This document shows, piece by piece, positions 47,324 to 59,039 of a DNA stretch of 64,000 nt. The DNA lies in the NCBI GenBank assembly GCA_029891385.1, contig CM057228.1, forward strand, positions 79,968,964 to 80,032,963, read 5' to 3'. Position numbers and translations under genes: made by a program. Source of the stretch: Erythroxylum novogranatense. Its lineage: Eukaryota; Streptophyta; Magnoliopsida; Malpighiales; Erythroxylaceae. The notes under the pieces are model-generated. The model was not told where the DNA came from. It made no database searches and was given only the letters and a program-made list of their open reading frames with translations. Each line of letters starts with the position of its first letter. Within the stretch, counting starts at the first letter, position 1.

Positions 47324-50300
47324 TCAATCTCTATCAAAATGTAATGGGAAATTACAATCATCTTCTTCTTCAGAAGAATAAGAATCAAATTCCGGCTCAT
47401 CGTCAGATCTCAGACCCTCGTCATCATCTCCAGATGAAATTTCAGCAAATTCGTTTGATGGATCGTTCAAAGGTTCATTATCGTCATACGTAACAGATGC
47501 ATTCATAAATGTCTCATCTTCCTGAAACGCCTCACTTTCAAGACTATGCTCTCCTCTTCTATGTGAGGAGTAAAGACCTCTTGGTTTAACTTTGCAAACC
47601 GCTAACCAATCTACCTTATCTCGTCGTAAGCTCGGAAAAGGGATGTAGCAAACCTGTTTAGCTTGCACAGCTAAGACGAAAGGTTCAAATTGACGCAATC
47701 TTCGTCGGTTATTGATTTCAACTAAATTGTATTGTCTATGCACCTTTACTCCAACATTTGGTGTTGGTCATACCATTCACATTTAAATATCACACATTGC
47801 TTGACCGGCAACCTGTGGTATTCAACTTCCATATTTCAACAATTTTTCCATAGTAATCCATCATTTCTCCTGTATTGCAACCCCATCTGCTTATTGTTGA
47901 CATGTTATGTCCATGATATTCAGATGATATTTGTATCCATTAATGAAATACACCGGATACGATTTAACCGTCAGAGGTCCCTTTGCAAGATCACAAATCA
48001 TCTTGTTCTCGATTGGATTGTCTAAAGCCCGAACAAAAAATTTCATCATCGCAAAGAATTTAGTTTAATGAAACAATTAAAATATAACTTCAAGTGATAA
48101 TTAAGATGAAATGTTTGTCTATACTCACGTATCTCTCAAACCATCGAGGAAGTGTTTTCCAACTTCTTTATTTAGATCACCTTCCATCATACCCAAAGAT
48201 TATCTCCGTAACAATGTCTCGTATAATCTAAATACACAATGACTATTTTAGTGATGAAGGCATGAGACAAAAGTAAATACAGAATATTCATGTGCAACTT
48301 ACTACACGAAAGGCACGAGCTCTTCACAGTTCAAAACAATATAACCATGTGCAGCCTCGATCTCTTCCTCGCTTAGCATTTTTCTTATCGCATCGCCAGA
48401 TGTTCGTCCGAATATGAAAAGATGGACAAGTTTCCATCGGCATGACTCGCTCGTCCCCATCATCATTACGAGGAACTTTTTTGCTCTTGTACCAACATGC
48501 GCTCAAAATAATACCCACAAAACGCACTCGCTTCCTCCACTAAATAGGCATTACATATGGAACCTTCAACTCTAGCTTTGTTTTTAACATTTTTTCAAGT
48601 GGTGCAAATACCTACAGGAACCAAAACACTTATTATAACACATTTGTCAAGGCTTGTAAATGGATGTTGCAGTTCTTTGGTTCTACTTACCTCTCAAATG
48701 GATACATCCATCGATATTGAACCGGACCGGCAAGTTTTGCCTCGTGTGGTAAGTGCACAGGTAGGTGCTCCATACAGTCAAAGAAGCTTGGAGGAAAAAT
48801 GCCTTCTAATTTACACAAAATTACGGAAATTTCATGTTCTAGTTTTTCCATTTCACCAATGGAAATTTCAACTGAGGTTAAGCTTTTAAAAAATAAACTT
48901 AACTCTGTTATAGCTTCCCATACCTTAGCAGGTAACAACTCCTGGAATGCAATTGGGATAAGCCTTTGCATAAATACATGACAATCATGACTTTTCATCC
49001 CAAATAATTTGTACTTTCTTAGGTCCACACACCTAGCCAAGTTAGAAACATATCCATCAGGAAACTTGACACTTTTCAACCATTCACACAAGCTCCTTTT
49101 GTCTCTCGTCCAAACTGTAACATGTTTTGGGTATTTACCGGCGAAGATCTTTATGTAACTCATTTCTTTTGCAAAAAGTTACAAATCAGCTCGTGATTTT
49201 GCATTGTCTTTGTCCTCCTTCAATGTTCATTATGGTATTGAACAAGTTGTCAAATATATTTTTTCAATGTGCATCACATCTAGATTATGACGAATCAAAT
49301 TCGTTTTCCAATATGGCAAATCCCAGAAAATGCTTCGTTTGTGCCAACCAAAGTTATGACTAATGGTTGAATTAACGTCATCGGCATCTAATTCTGTCAC
49401 TTTCAGCAACCCTAATTCTTCAATTTCTTGCAAGACCTCTTCACCGGATGTTATCGGAGGAGGAGGGTTGTGAACGTCCGCTTCTTTCTAAACTTATATT
49501 TATTATGCCTAAACGGATGATCTGCGGTAGAAATTTTCTGTGATTGTCAAACCAACATATTTTCCTCCATTAGGCGATAAAAGCATCGTAATCATTGCGA
49601 TAATAAGGACATGCCAACGTCCCAATGGTGGACCATCCAGATAACATGGCAAAGGCCGGGAAGTCACTAATAGTCCACATCAAAGTCGCTCAAAGACGAA
49701 ATTATGTTTCTTAGACACATCATAAGTTTGAACACCATAGTCCCAAAGTCATTGCAATTCGGATATCAATGGTTGTAGAACACATCTATTTTTGTTTGGA
49801 TTTGTTGGCCCCGGACAATCACCATCAAGAACATATATGCCTCTTTCATACACATCCAAGGAGGCAAATTATAAGGCGTTATGATAATTGGCCAAGAAGA
49901 ATATTGATGTCCAGATTGACCAAATGGTTGAAATCCATCCGCTGACAAACCCAACCGAACATTTCGATCGTCAACCGCAAATTCGACATGTGTGTCATTA
50001 AAATGTTTCCATGCCAATGCATCGATGGATGAGTCATTACTCCATCTTCTTGTTCGTGTTCAAGATGCCATCTCATGTGAGACGAGTCACATCGAAGCAT
50101 ACAGCCGCTTGCAACCTAGGAGTGAGAGGAAATAATACATCCGCTTCCATGGAACTAATTTCTTTTAACGAGCGTTTTACGGGCTTAAACCTTGGTTGCC
50201 CACAAAATTTACACCGTTCTAAGTTCATATCATCTCCCAATACAAAGATACATCCGATTCAACAAGAGTCAATTTTTCCACAGCAAACCAAGACCACGGA

Positions 50301-51002
50301 TAAGTTTCTTCATGTTGTAAAACTATCAACCATTGTATGATCAGCTGGCAATGATTCGTTGTACCACTCAAGAATTTGTTCAAAACTGCGATCCGAAATA
50401 TGACCTTCACTCTTTATGTTCAAAATGCGAGCAATTGATGACAACTGAGTCATTTTGTCACAATTTGGCCACAACTCTCGATCAGCTTACTGTAGTAAGT
50501 CGAAGAATTGTTTTGCCTGTTGATTAGGTTCTTCGTCCACATTTTTCCCATTTGGCTCACATGTATGACCGAGTCCATCGTGCACCATTTGCCTGTAACA
50601 GTTTTCTGGCCCATCACCAAATTGTCTTCCATAGCCATCCTCAACGTGATTCTCATTTAAGTTCATAGACGTAGGTTCTTCAATCGTCCTAGAGGTGCTA
50701 CCAACCAAGGGTTCCCCATGTCGGGTCCACTGGAAATAGTTCAGCACAAACCCTTTTCTCAATAAATGCAACTGAACTTCATCAATAAACAGGAAACATT
50801 TGTGCTTGCACTTATTACATGGACGTCTGATCTTTGGCCCATCCATATATGCAGGTTGCGAACATGCATAACGAATGAACGCATCAACTCCTTCAACAAA
50901 TTCAGGATTAATGAAACCATCGGCGGTTAAACGTCTATACATCCAAGATCTATCGCTGAAACTCATAACTAGAGGATTGTTATTATACAACATCGATACC
51001 AA
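47324..51002 (-). pseudogene. CACTA TNP2-like transposase
   Basis: Four domains appear in family order. Transposase-associated domain: 50487-51002, with SWMYRRLTADGFINPEFVEGVDAFI and the CNKCKHKC pair (family PF13963). TNP2 core: about 49163-50410, with CKFCGQPRFKP, RNVRLGLSADGFQPFG near 49930-49980 and YNLPPWMCMKEAYMFL near 49810-49860. DUF4218: 48687-49110, with LRKYKLFGMKSHDCHVFMQRLIPIAFQELLP. DUF4216: 47324-47743, with FEPFVLAVQAKQVCYI and WLAVCKVKPRGLY. Stops and frameshifts interrupt the core (49170-49760), so it is a pseudogene even allowing for introns. TNP2 would cut at the element ends. Confidence 0.85.
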
Positions 51003-51349
51003 AATGACGATGCTATCTTAGCCACATATCATAAACAAAATAATTACAGACATATGATTAAACATCCAACTATTGCCAAATACGTATTCAATCAAGATTT
51101 AATATTATTGTGGAAACCTATTATCATCAATTCGTTGTACATATACAATTTCACATAAGCATTTCAAATTATGTGAAATATTACAAGTGAAGAGATATCC
51201 ATTTTGCAAAACATCCAACAAATTATGGCTCAAATTAATTCAGGTCAGTGTAACAAATATATTAGTCACCTTCAAAGATGTATAAATTATAACGGATACC
51301 AAATTTTAAACCGCAATAAAATTTTATCACGTGCAAGACATAAATTAAA

Positions 51350-52096
51350 TATTAAGCAACATGCTATGGAATATCATTTGCAAGCACATGACTCAAAGCG
51401 ATAACAATATTTACAAAAGCATAAGCACCGACCTTAATTGAAATTCAGGAAATGTTCATGACGTCGACTTGGGCAATGAAGAACGTCCACGTGCGATAAA
51501 GATGATCGAGTTGCAATGCAAACCAACAAAAGATTCATTCATAGCTTAATTGGAAATATTATACTCAACGCATTTAAATTGTATACTCAACTTATGACAG
51601 TTATCATCCTCAAATAATTAAACCATCGGTAATACCCTAAATCATTTCCATAATTGTAAGTCACATACAACATAAGATCAAAACTTAAAACTATTGAGCT
51701 CATGTTCTAATTTAACCATCATCTACTACGAGGATCCTATTGAAATTTCGAAAGATTTCCCTATAATTTGGACATCCCCTTATGAAATAAGGGTCCCCCG
51801 TAATAAAAACACACTTCTAACTCAACCAAGAATCACAACAAAAATGGGTCTCCATACTACAAGAATGTTGTACTCGCTCACATCATGTAATACATAAATA
51901 AACGATTCAAGAACATGCTATGGGAAGCTCATGTATAAGCACTTGAATCAAGAACAAAAAACAAAGAAACATAATCATATATGTAATTACCTCAATCGAA
52001 ATGCGGACAAGTGCTGTTGTCCTACGTAACCAGAGATGAAGATGACAACGCTGCAATGAAAACCAACCATAGTGTCATTCATAGCTCAATTGGAAA
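51350..52096. repeat. Diverged direct duplication inside the CACTA
   Basis: About 51350-51556 recurs at about 51905-52096, 540-554 bp further on. Paired landmarks are ACATGCTATGG at 51359 and 51913, and CATTCATAGCT followed by AATTGGAAA near 51537 and 52077. The copies differ by many substitutions and small indels. It lies upstream of the first TNP2 exon. Confidence 0.65.
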
Positions 52097-52779
52097 CCAT
52101 ACGGTAATGGAAAACCTTAATGGAAACATAGCTGAATATTTCTCAAGAAAGTTGATTATGAAAAGTTAATGGAGAATGATAGGAATAAGGCTAAGGCCAC
52201 GAACACTGGACCCTCTAATGAGAAAGTGTCCATACAAAGGCATTATAATCCAATTGTATCTATGATTCAAGTTCCAACCATTTTGTTATCAACTAAAGGT
52301 CTCTACATTCAATGTTGACAATACCTCATGGATATAAGGTTTAATAGTCCTAAAGTGTATGAAATTCTACTTAGTGAAACTATAGCCTTATAGTTTTTAA
52401 ACTTTGTAATTTGCTTAGGTAACAATTATGCCAATGAAGAAGTAGTTCATTTCAATGCTTTACAAGCTTAAATCATATCAATGCTTTACATTGATCCTTC
52501 ATACATCTTATGAATCTAAGCATAACTAATGCATGCTCATAAAGATAGAAAAATTTACATAACTAATAAGAAAAGGAAGTGGCTAATTATATATGTTCCC
52601 ATGAAATCACCAAATGTGTTATCACCAAATGTTCATGACGGGTTCATCTAACCTTTCATACCTAATGAGATTCATCCATTTTTAAAAAAATGCAAGAATA
52701 GGTTCAACACTTGTGGACTATTACACCTTATAGAAGGCAATAATCAAGAAAAATATCTTCCAACATTAACTCAAGAGTT

Positions 52780-53110
52780 GATAAACAAAATATTGAGGGT
52801 TAAAATGTTCACAAATTTAGATTAACGAACTACATATTTACAAGTAAAGATTACTAAAGGAGATGAACATAAAATAACATATATTTGTATGGTTCCTATA
52901 AGTTCTTATTCATATTGTTTAAATTAACAAATCCTCCCATATTTTCTATAAATTAATGAATGAAATGGTGTATGCCTTCCTTAATAAATTTTAGTTATAT
53001 ACTTATATGATATTGTGGTGTATAACACAATATCACAATTTATTCCAAATGCATGAGACAAGTATTTGAGCAATTGCAAAAAATATTAACTCTTTATAAA
53101 GATTATAAAT
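52780..53110 (+). pseudogene. Fossil gypsy reverse transcriptase fragment
   Basis: In changing frames the plus strand reads KMFTNLD...YLQVKITKGDEHKITYI, then MNEMVYAFLNKF, then YDIVVYN, then MRQVFEQLQKILTLYKDYKLS. These line up in order with gypsy RT motifs (SKLDLRSGYYQVRI, MN..L..FLDKF, the YLDDI catalytic box and the LRxVFExLRK helix). It is strongly decayed and AT-rich, opposite in strand to the CACTA genes. It probably belongs to an old insertion within the CACTA; its edges were not found. Confidence 0.55.
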
Positions 53111-54014
53111 TGTCACTATGTTAAACCTATGATTAATATTTTGGGAAACTATTTGAGAGAACTAGGCTGTGAATGGATATAAAAAGATATAGAATATTAT
53201 TGGTTCAAGGTTTGTACCATAGTGTGGGACCTTTTCACTTTTATAGCTTTAAGAAACGAATATTGTTGATTTATTGGGAAACTACCTTCAACATGCTTGT
53301 CTTGCTTATTAAAGGAGAAGAAAGTGTGACAAGAGTCGATTCACGCCAAGGCTTTTAAAAAATGAAGATAGTCATTTCAATGAAACATATTCAAGATTGG
53401 CAAATTTCAAGCTTAAACATTTAAAGTGAGAATTGATACTTTTATAAAGTGATTGCCAATGTCTTGCTTTGAAAAGGTGAATATATAGCCTTAAACAATC
53501 AAAACTATCAATTGTATGATGCTTGGGATTATTGTTTATGTCTACAATGCTTTGGATATTAGTCTATATAGTGTTTGTTTTGTAATATATATAGTATTTG
53601 TATATTATATGGATTTGTATTTGTTGTCATATCATATTAAGTTATTACTTCATAACAAACTGTTGTTCCCATCTAGAATAGGAACTCAAATAGGAGAAAA
53701 CATCAATCTTATACAAATAAATTATTCTAATTCAATAAATGAATTATTGATAAACAATAATTCATCAATAAATAGATTATGAGGCTAGAAAAAGTAGTAT
53801 GTGACATATAGGACATAAGAGATCTTATTCTTAGTATAATAAGAGAACCTAATTTAAATTCAACATATAAATTAACTATTATAAATGCTAATTATTAGAA
53901 TCCATTTATCATTAAATCACTTTATTAATAAAGTGAAGAAAATTAAACAATTGTCGATAACTCATCAATGAAATTAGTTCAAAATTTCAAAATTCTTCAT
54001 GATATATATACACT

Positions 54015-54190
54015 ATTGCTCTAATACCAATTGTAGGAAAATATATCACATAAATATATATAGTACATTTTATATATTCATATATTAAAACATTCTTTGG
54101 TTGATTATATAGCTCTATTGTCATATACTTTTAATAATCTTTCGTCTATGTTCTTTCATTCTTTTAGCCTTACTACTTATATAGCTCTAT
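54015..54190 (-). repeat. Possible copia PBS and LTR end inside the CACTA
   Basis: The minus strand reads ...TATTTTCCTACA (to 54032), then a base, then TTGGTATTAGAGCAAT at 54015-54030, which is the copia arrangement of LTR end and initiator tRNA-Met primer site with one mismatch. The same LTR end (TTTTCCTACA) is found in copia element 1. The LTR to the right would be short or truncated; TTATATAGCTCTATTGTC occurs twice (about 54104 and 54176). Confidence 0.4.
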
Positions 54191-54241
54191 TGTCGCGCAG
54201 GAGAGAGGAGGAAAGGAAATGAAGAGGGTTTAATAAGTTTT

Positions 54242-54259
54242 CAAAACGACGTCGTTTTG
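54242..54259. repeat. 18-bp palindrome, inner copy
   Basis: CAAAACGACGTCGTTTTG is a perfect palindrome, followed within 120 bp by ACCGACCGAAAATTTGGTCGGT repeats like those of the CACTA end. Confidence 0.85.
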
Positions 54260-55020
54260 CTTGAACTGAGGGGCTACAATCCGATGTCTTTACCGACCGA
54301 AAATTTGGTCGGTAAATTATCTCCCAGCATTCAGCGACGGAATAGTTTACCGTCGCAAAATAATGAAAATCATCGCGATAGCAATTATGTGTTCACACAT
54401 TAATTCCTCCCCAAGCATTTTAATTACAACTAAAATTTACATATTACTAGACTAATTCTTTAATAGTTACTAAATTTTTCTAAAAATCAACCAACATTAT
54501 AATTATGGTCCTAATATAATGAAAAACATTCAGATATATGTCACAACAATATCTACAATAATTCACAATTCAATATAATCCATAATTTCCAATGTAAATT
54601 ATCATTAGCAATTTTCTGAAATTAGTGACTACCGTACACTCTACCAACTACTACCAGTCAAATATCAGTCGACGGAAAATTTACTCCTAATGGAATGACT
54701 GGAGTTTCATCTACAACAGGAGGCTTCGTTCACTTTCAATGGGTATAAAACCACAACAAAGCCACACGAAACGCGATCTACGAAAACAAAGATGGGAAGG
54801 AGGAGAACTAACAAACCTGTCGGAGATGAGGACGAGGAGCGACGTCTGCGACCGGCGAGCGGTGACCACCGAGCGGCGAGCAGCGACCGGCGGCGTCCTT
54901 CGAGGAAGACGAACGATGAAGAACCAGCGGCGTACGAGGAAGAGAGCGGCGTACGAGGAAGAGAATGGAGTTAGGTCGCGCGAGGAGGAAGAAGAGGGCT
55001 GCTAAGCGTTTAAATATTGA
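54260..55020 (-). other. CACTA upstream region between duplicated end modules
   Basis: Contains a subterminal-like motif cluster (54290-54355), then AT-rich sequence, then a GC-rich stretch (54790-55010) that is open on both strands but has no recognised domain. By position it may be the 5' untranslated part or first exon of the minus-strand transposase transcript. Confidence 0.4.
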
Positions 55021-55038
55021 CAAAACGACGTCGTTTTG
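55021..55038. repeat. 18-bp palindrome, outer copy
   Basis: CAAAACGACGTCGTTTTG again, exactly as at 54242-54259, followed by a one-mismatch relative AAAACGCCGTCGTTTT near 55048. Confidence 0.85.
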
Positions 55039-55084
55039 GTTTTAACCAAAACGCCGTCGTTTTCTTTCACTGGAGGGCGCGTAT

Positions 55085-55288
55085 TGGACGTTCTCACCGA
55101 CGCCATCACCGACCGAAATGGGCGTCGGTATGAATTTTAACCAAATTCACCGACCGACTTTCTTTCGGTCGCAAACAATTTAATGGACAACCACTTTCTG
55201 TGACGGCAACGCTATTTCGGTCGGTATTTCCTACGGTATTCAGACCGTCGGTAATTTTCCGTTGCTATTAAACATTTTCCTTGTAGTG
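55085..55288. promoter_or_regulatory. CACTA right terminus and subterminal repeats
   Basis: Repeated ACCGACCGAAA and GTCGGT motifs lead to the terminal TTCCTTGTAGTG. Transcription of the minus-strand transposase genes would begin on this side. Confidence 0.85.
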
Positions 55289-55650
55289 ATTGAGTTAGTT
55301 GAGTGAACATGTTCTTTAAAAAATACCCATATGTTTGTTTAAATATCTCTATACTTTAGCCTATAAGATCAATTACTTCTTTCGTAAGGAAAAATATAGT
55401 GTGTGCTAGTCTTTATATAATCTATTAATGTCCAATCTTAATAGAACAATTACTATGAATAATTTAGGAATAATACATAAATGCAATGTGAATATCATAA
55501 TTATAACGTGGTTATAATTTCATTTGCAATGTATAATTACTATATTGACTTTATCATGTACATCTAACCATGTATAAGATAAAGAATATCTTTAAATTAT
55601 TTTGTCACTAAACTACAACCAATCAATTGAATGTAGGGTATAAACTAACA
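55289..55650 (-). repeat. 5' LTR of copia G, part right of the CACTA element
   Basis: Continues the LTR interrupted at 43844. It aligns with about 41125-41455, including TATCTCTATACTTTAGCC, CTACTTCxTTCxTAAGGAAAAA and the terminal GGTATAAACTAACA, which ends at 55650. ATT at 55289-55291 is the right CACTA duplication. The bases after the LTR are AATTA (55651-55655). Confidence 0.75.
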
Positions 55651-58287
55651 AATTATACATAATTTGACCATTAAATCGTTTATATATTATCTAGAAAAGA
55701 TATTTAACACATTTTTAGAATAAGTGATATTATATCATTGTTTTATTTATAAAATATATATTATTAGTAACAAATTTACTTTTAATGATATTAATAACTA
55801 TATGTGATAATGAATATAAACAAAATATGTAAAATATATATAAACAATATGTAAAAATTCAAGCTAAATAGAATAACAAAATGCATAGAAAAATTAAATA
55901 AATCAATTGAGTAATCAAAGGATAAAGAAAATGAGTAAAGTGGAGAAAATATGCAAGAGAGTTTCAAGAAAATTTAAGTAAAGAACCAAGAATGAGAAGG
56001 GATCATCAATCACTTTAAGATTTAAAAATCATTAATATCCTTTTGTAATCTTATCTTAGTTACTTTAAAGAATTAAGGACTCAATTATTACATGAATATT
56101 TATATGTAGAAAACAATTCATAAATTTTTCATAATTAAGGAACAATTTATTTTGGTCTTTAAAGAAATTTTTGATTTCCAAACAAACTTTAATGAACTTT
56201 TAAATTAATTGTGAATAAAAATCCTATCAAATCGGTGTATTTTATCTTTGAAAATAATTGATATTTGAACATTTTAACTTAGTTTACATAAAGGTTTGAC
56301 TACCCTAAGAGGTTAGATCGATTAGCCAAAAATAAAATAAAAAGTTACAGAATAGGTATTGTCTATTATGTTAACGGATAGTCGAACCTCCATCCAAGTA
56401 GATATATACTAATCAAAGTTAAGTATTTGACTATTTAAATATGTCTAAAACCAAACAAATATATAATAACTAACACTAGGTGTTTGACTGGGTGAATATG
56501 TCTAAAATTAATTGTTCTAACAAATGATTAAAACCTCAATTAATTTTGTTGATTTAACTGTGAAAACTTGAACTAATTGATTTTCAGTTTACTTTTTAAT
56601 ATTTTTAGTTTGATTCATTTTAATAACTTTTTTAATTTTTTAGTTTGATTTACTTTAATAACCTTTATTACTAAAATTAACCAGATTATTAATTAATCGA
56701 TCAATTTAAATAAATTAATTAATTTTTATAAAGTCTCTTTTAATTAAATTTCAAATTCTTCAAGAAATAAAAGATAATCTCCTTCAATCATATTTCAAAA
56801 TTTTTAATTTATTCAATATTTTATAACTGCCTAATACTAGTTGAATCTTTTAAACCTTAAATTTTTATCTTATTAGTTTAACTTTCAATACAATTTTTAA
56901 AATATTTGTTTTAACACCTAATTTGTTTGTTTAAAGATTATTTTAGTTAGCATTAGATATAAATAAATCATAATTGAGTTATAAGAAGATTCTTTCGTAT
57001 ATTAGAGAGTTGCTAAGAGTGTTAAGTCTAGAAAGAGTTTTTGAATGAATGTGTATATTGTATAGCATACTTTAAGCCTTATTTCATTAAACTAAGCAAG
57101 AAAGAGGGGTTATGGGTTGAAAACGGTTTCTCTTCACTTGCGGCAAAGCATATATTACGTGAAAATTTTCTCCTCGCAAATTGAAAGAAGATAATAAATT
57201 TTGTATACTAATAATTGTTTTGGAATTGCATATTAAAATAAAAAATATAGTTTAAGTGGATTTAAATATAAAGAAATTAAACCCTTATGATGGTTAAAAG
57301 CATTAATATATTATTATTCTTTATAATAATAAAATTTTCACTTTAATCATTCTAACTTAGAAAATAGATATTCTAACTCACAAAATTTGTATTTTATAGG
57401 ACCCTGAAAATAAATGCTTTGAAAATTTTTGGATGAAAATATCTCTAACAAGGAAACAAATAAGATAAAAAAAATTGGTGAATTAAAAACATATTAAGAA
57501 GAATAAAATCATGTAAATAAATTCATGCGAAAGTATGAGAAATTCGTCGGACTCAAGTTGCGCGCAGGTAGGCCATGTTCTTATTAGAGCCCGTTAGTTT
57601 TCGTTGCTGGTACGTGAAAAACTAGTCTTGCATCTTTTCCCAGCTCAAAGTTTTAAGGTAATCACAGTTTAGATGTGAGTTGATAAGGGCTCTCTTAATT
57701 TAAGTGAGGTTATTGAACCTCTCATATATACAATCGTTTAAAATTTAGAATCAAAATTTTGTCTTCCATAAGATATCTATTCGACTCGAGTAGAGATTAA
57801 TTTAGATATAGATGACTTAAAGGTACTTTCTTATAATTAGGATCCTCTTAAATTACCTCGTAGGCATCCAAATCATTAAAAAAAAAACAAGTTCTAAGGT
57901 GAATTCTCGTTCAAACTTCTGTAACAGCCGCCTTCAATCATGTAGTAAACTCACATCTTGGTAACAGTACATGCAGAGTTATTTTAACTGTGATACTGAT
58001 ACACAGGTACAGGGACATTGTATAAATTATAAATATATATATATGGATAATAAGAATTACTGGATAAAAACAAAAATATCATGCCAACATATAAGGTACA
58101 AATTCGCATTTTAATAATATAACAGATATTTTAAAAAAAAAACTCTTGAAAGTAAGAGTAAAGTTTAATTTTATTATCAAATATAATCGAACACTGTTTT
58201 TGTTAAAATAAAAGGTAAAATTTTATCCTATGTAACTATTATAATTTTTGGGGCCTATCAATCCAAGCAACGTTCTCTGATTTCTCT
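55651..58287. other. AT-rich stretch without supported genes
   Basis: No frame of note and no recognised repeat family. Short AT microsatellite-like runs occur, for example near 58030. The phrase TAGTCGAACCTCCATCCAAG near 56385 is one of few non-AT-rich parts. The last few hundred bases are likely distal promoter of the RING-H2 gene. Confidence 0.5.
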
Positions 58288-58308
58288 TGCCACTCGTACG
58301 AAGTGGCA
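58288..58308. promoter_or_regulatory. Inverted repeat upstream of RING-H2 gene
   Basis: TGCCACT and AGTGGCA arms of 7 bp are separated by CGTACGA, about 105 bp upstream of the TATA-like element. The symmetry suggests a possible dimeric factor site; no factor can be named. Confidence 0.35.
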
Positions 58309-58413
58309 GGTTGAGTTAAGTATAACATTAGAATATTATCAAGAGTGTTGTGTACGTATCTTTTGTCCGTAATGCTCAGACCCGTTACCGTCATTTCAAT
58401 TTCAAGCTTCTAT

Positions 58414-58423
58414 TCTATATATT
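58414..58423 (+). promoter_or_regulatory. TATA-like element of RING-H2 gene
   Basis: TCTATATATT lies 107 bp upstream of the start codon, followed by the pyrimidine-rich leader typical of plant 5' UTRs (TTTCTCCCTCTTTCCTTC near 58460-58480). Confidence 0.6.
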
Positions 58424-58529
58424 CCCCACCAAAGCTCCGTCGACCTCCCAAATCCCAATTCTTTCTCCCTCTTTCCTTCTGTAACAAAACAGAGACCACG
58501 GTGTTGTACACAAAGTTCTCTCTATCGCT

Positions 58530-59039
58530 ATGGGTTTTCCTGTTGGTTACACCGAGCTACTACTGCCCAAACTAGTGCTACACATACTTTCTCTTCTGGG
58601 ACTCATCAGAAAGCTCATAAACAATCTCTTTCGCGTTCTGGGTCTTCCAGATTTCCTCGAGCCCGGCATTTCCTGGCCTCACGCAGCCGTTAACCACCTC
58701 GGCAACCCGGATTTCGACTCCGTCTCCGCCATCCTCATCCGCGAGATCCTCCCCGTCGTGCACTTCTCCGACCTGGTGGAGTCGAACCCGTCAGACAGCT
58801 GTGCAGTGTGCTTGTACGAGTTCGAGGGATCTGATGAGATCAGACGGCTCACGAACTGCACACACATCTTTCACAAGAGCTGTCTGGACCGTTGGATGGG
58901 CTATGATCATAAGACATGCCCGCTCTGTCGGACGCCGGTCATACCCGACGATATGCAGGACGCTTTTAACGAGAGGTGGTGGGCTGCTTCTGGAATTCCT
59001 GAGTTTTATGGGGACTATTCTCCAATATCTGGCTTGTAG
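58530..59039 (+). CDS. RING-H2 E3 ubiquitin ligase, BRH1/RHA1-like
   Basis: A 169-residue intronless protein. The N-terminus MGFPVGYTELLLPKLVLHILSL followed by GLIRKLI forms a hydrophobic segment (about residues 8-26), a likely membrane anchor characteristic of BRH1/RHA1-type ligases. The RING-H2 domain spans residues 91-133 with all eight zinc ligands: C91, C94, C110, H112, H115, C118, C130 and C133. The conserved W122 and P131 that contact E2 enzymes are present. The C-terminal tail PDDMQDAFNERWW is family-typical. Length equals the family's usual 150-190 residues. In Arabidopsis, BRH1 is repressed by brassinosteroid; that role here is inferred from similarity. The start is chosen because the whole conserved N-terminus follows this ATG. 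It is the only intact host gene seen, flanked by AT-rich DNA and transposons, with a TATA-like element upstream and a poly(A) signal downstream. Confidence 0.95.
   Translation: MGFPVGYTELLLPKLVLHILSLLGLIRKLINNLFRVLGLPDFLEPGISWPHAAVNHLGNPDFDSVSAILIREILPVVHFSDLVESNPSDSCAVCLYEFEGSDEIRRLTNCTHIFHKSCLDRWMGYDHKTCPLCRTPVIPDDMQDAFNERWWAASGIPEFYGDYSPISGL

Larger units (their letters stand above)
43845..55288 (-). mobile_element. CACTA (En/Spm) DNA transposon, 11.4 kb
   Basis: The left end CACTACAAGAAAT and right end CTTGTAGTG (inverted CACTACAAGGAAA) form the terminal inverted repeats, flanked by ATT duplications. Subterminal regions (43860-44185 and 55085-55288) carry many ACCGACGGAA / TTCCGTCGGT repeats in both orientations, the usual transposase-binding arrays. 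Inside, on the minus strand, are TNP2-like and Transposase_24-like genes. The element sits inside an LTR of copia G. The coding regions are broken, so mobility would need protein from elsewhere. Confidence 0.93.

Noticed and set aside
54739..55023. Arginine-rich open frames on both strands
   Set aside because: A GC-rich low-complexity stretch at the CACTA end; no family recognised. Kept only as a possible 5' exon or leader.
58345..58575. Upstream frame overlapping the RING-H2 start
   Set aside because: Its ATG at 58345 lies upstream of the TATA-like element and the frame has no domain; it is mostly promoter and leader.
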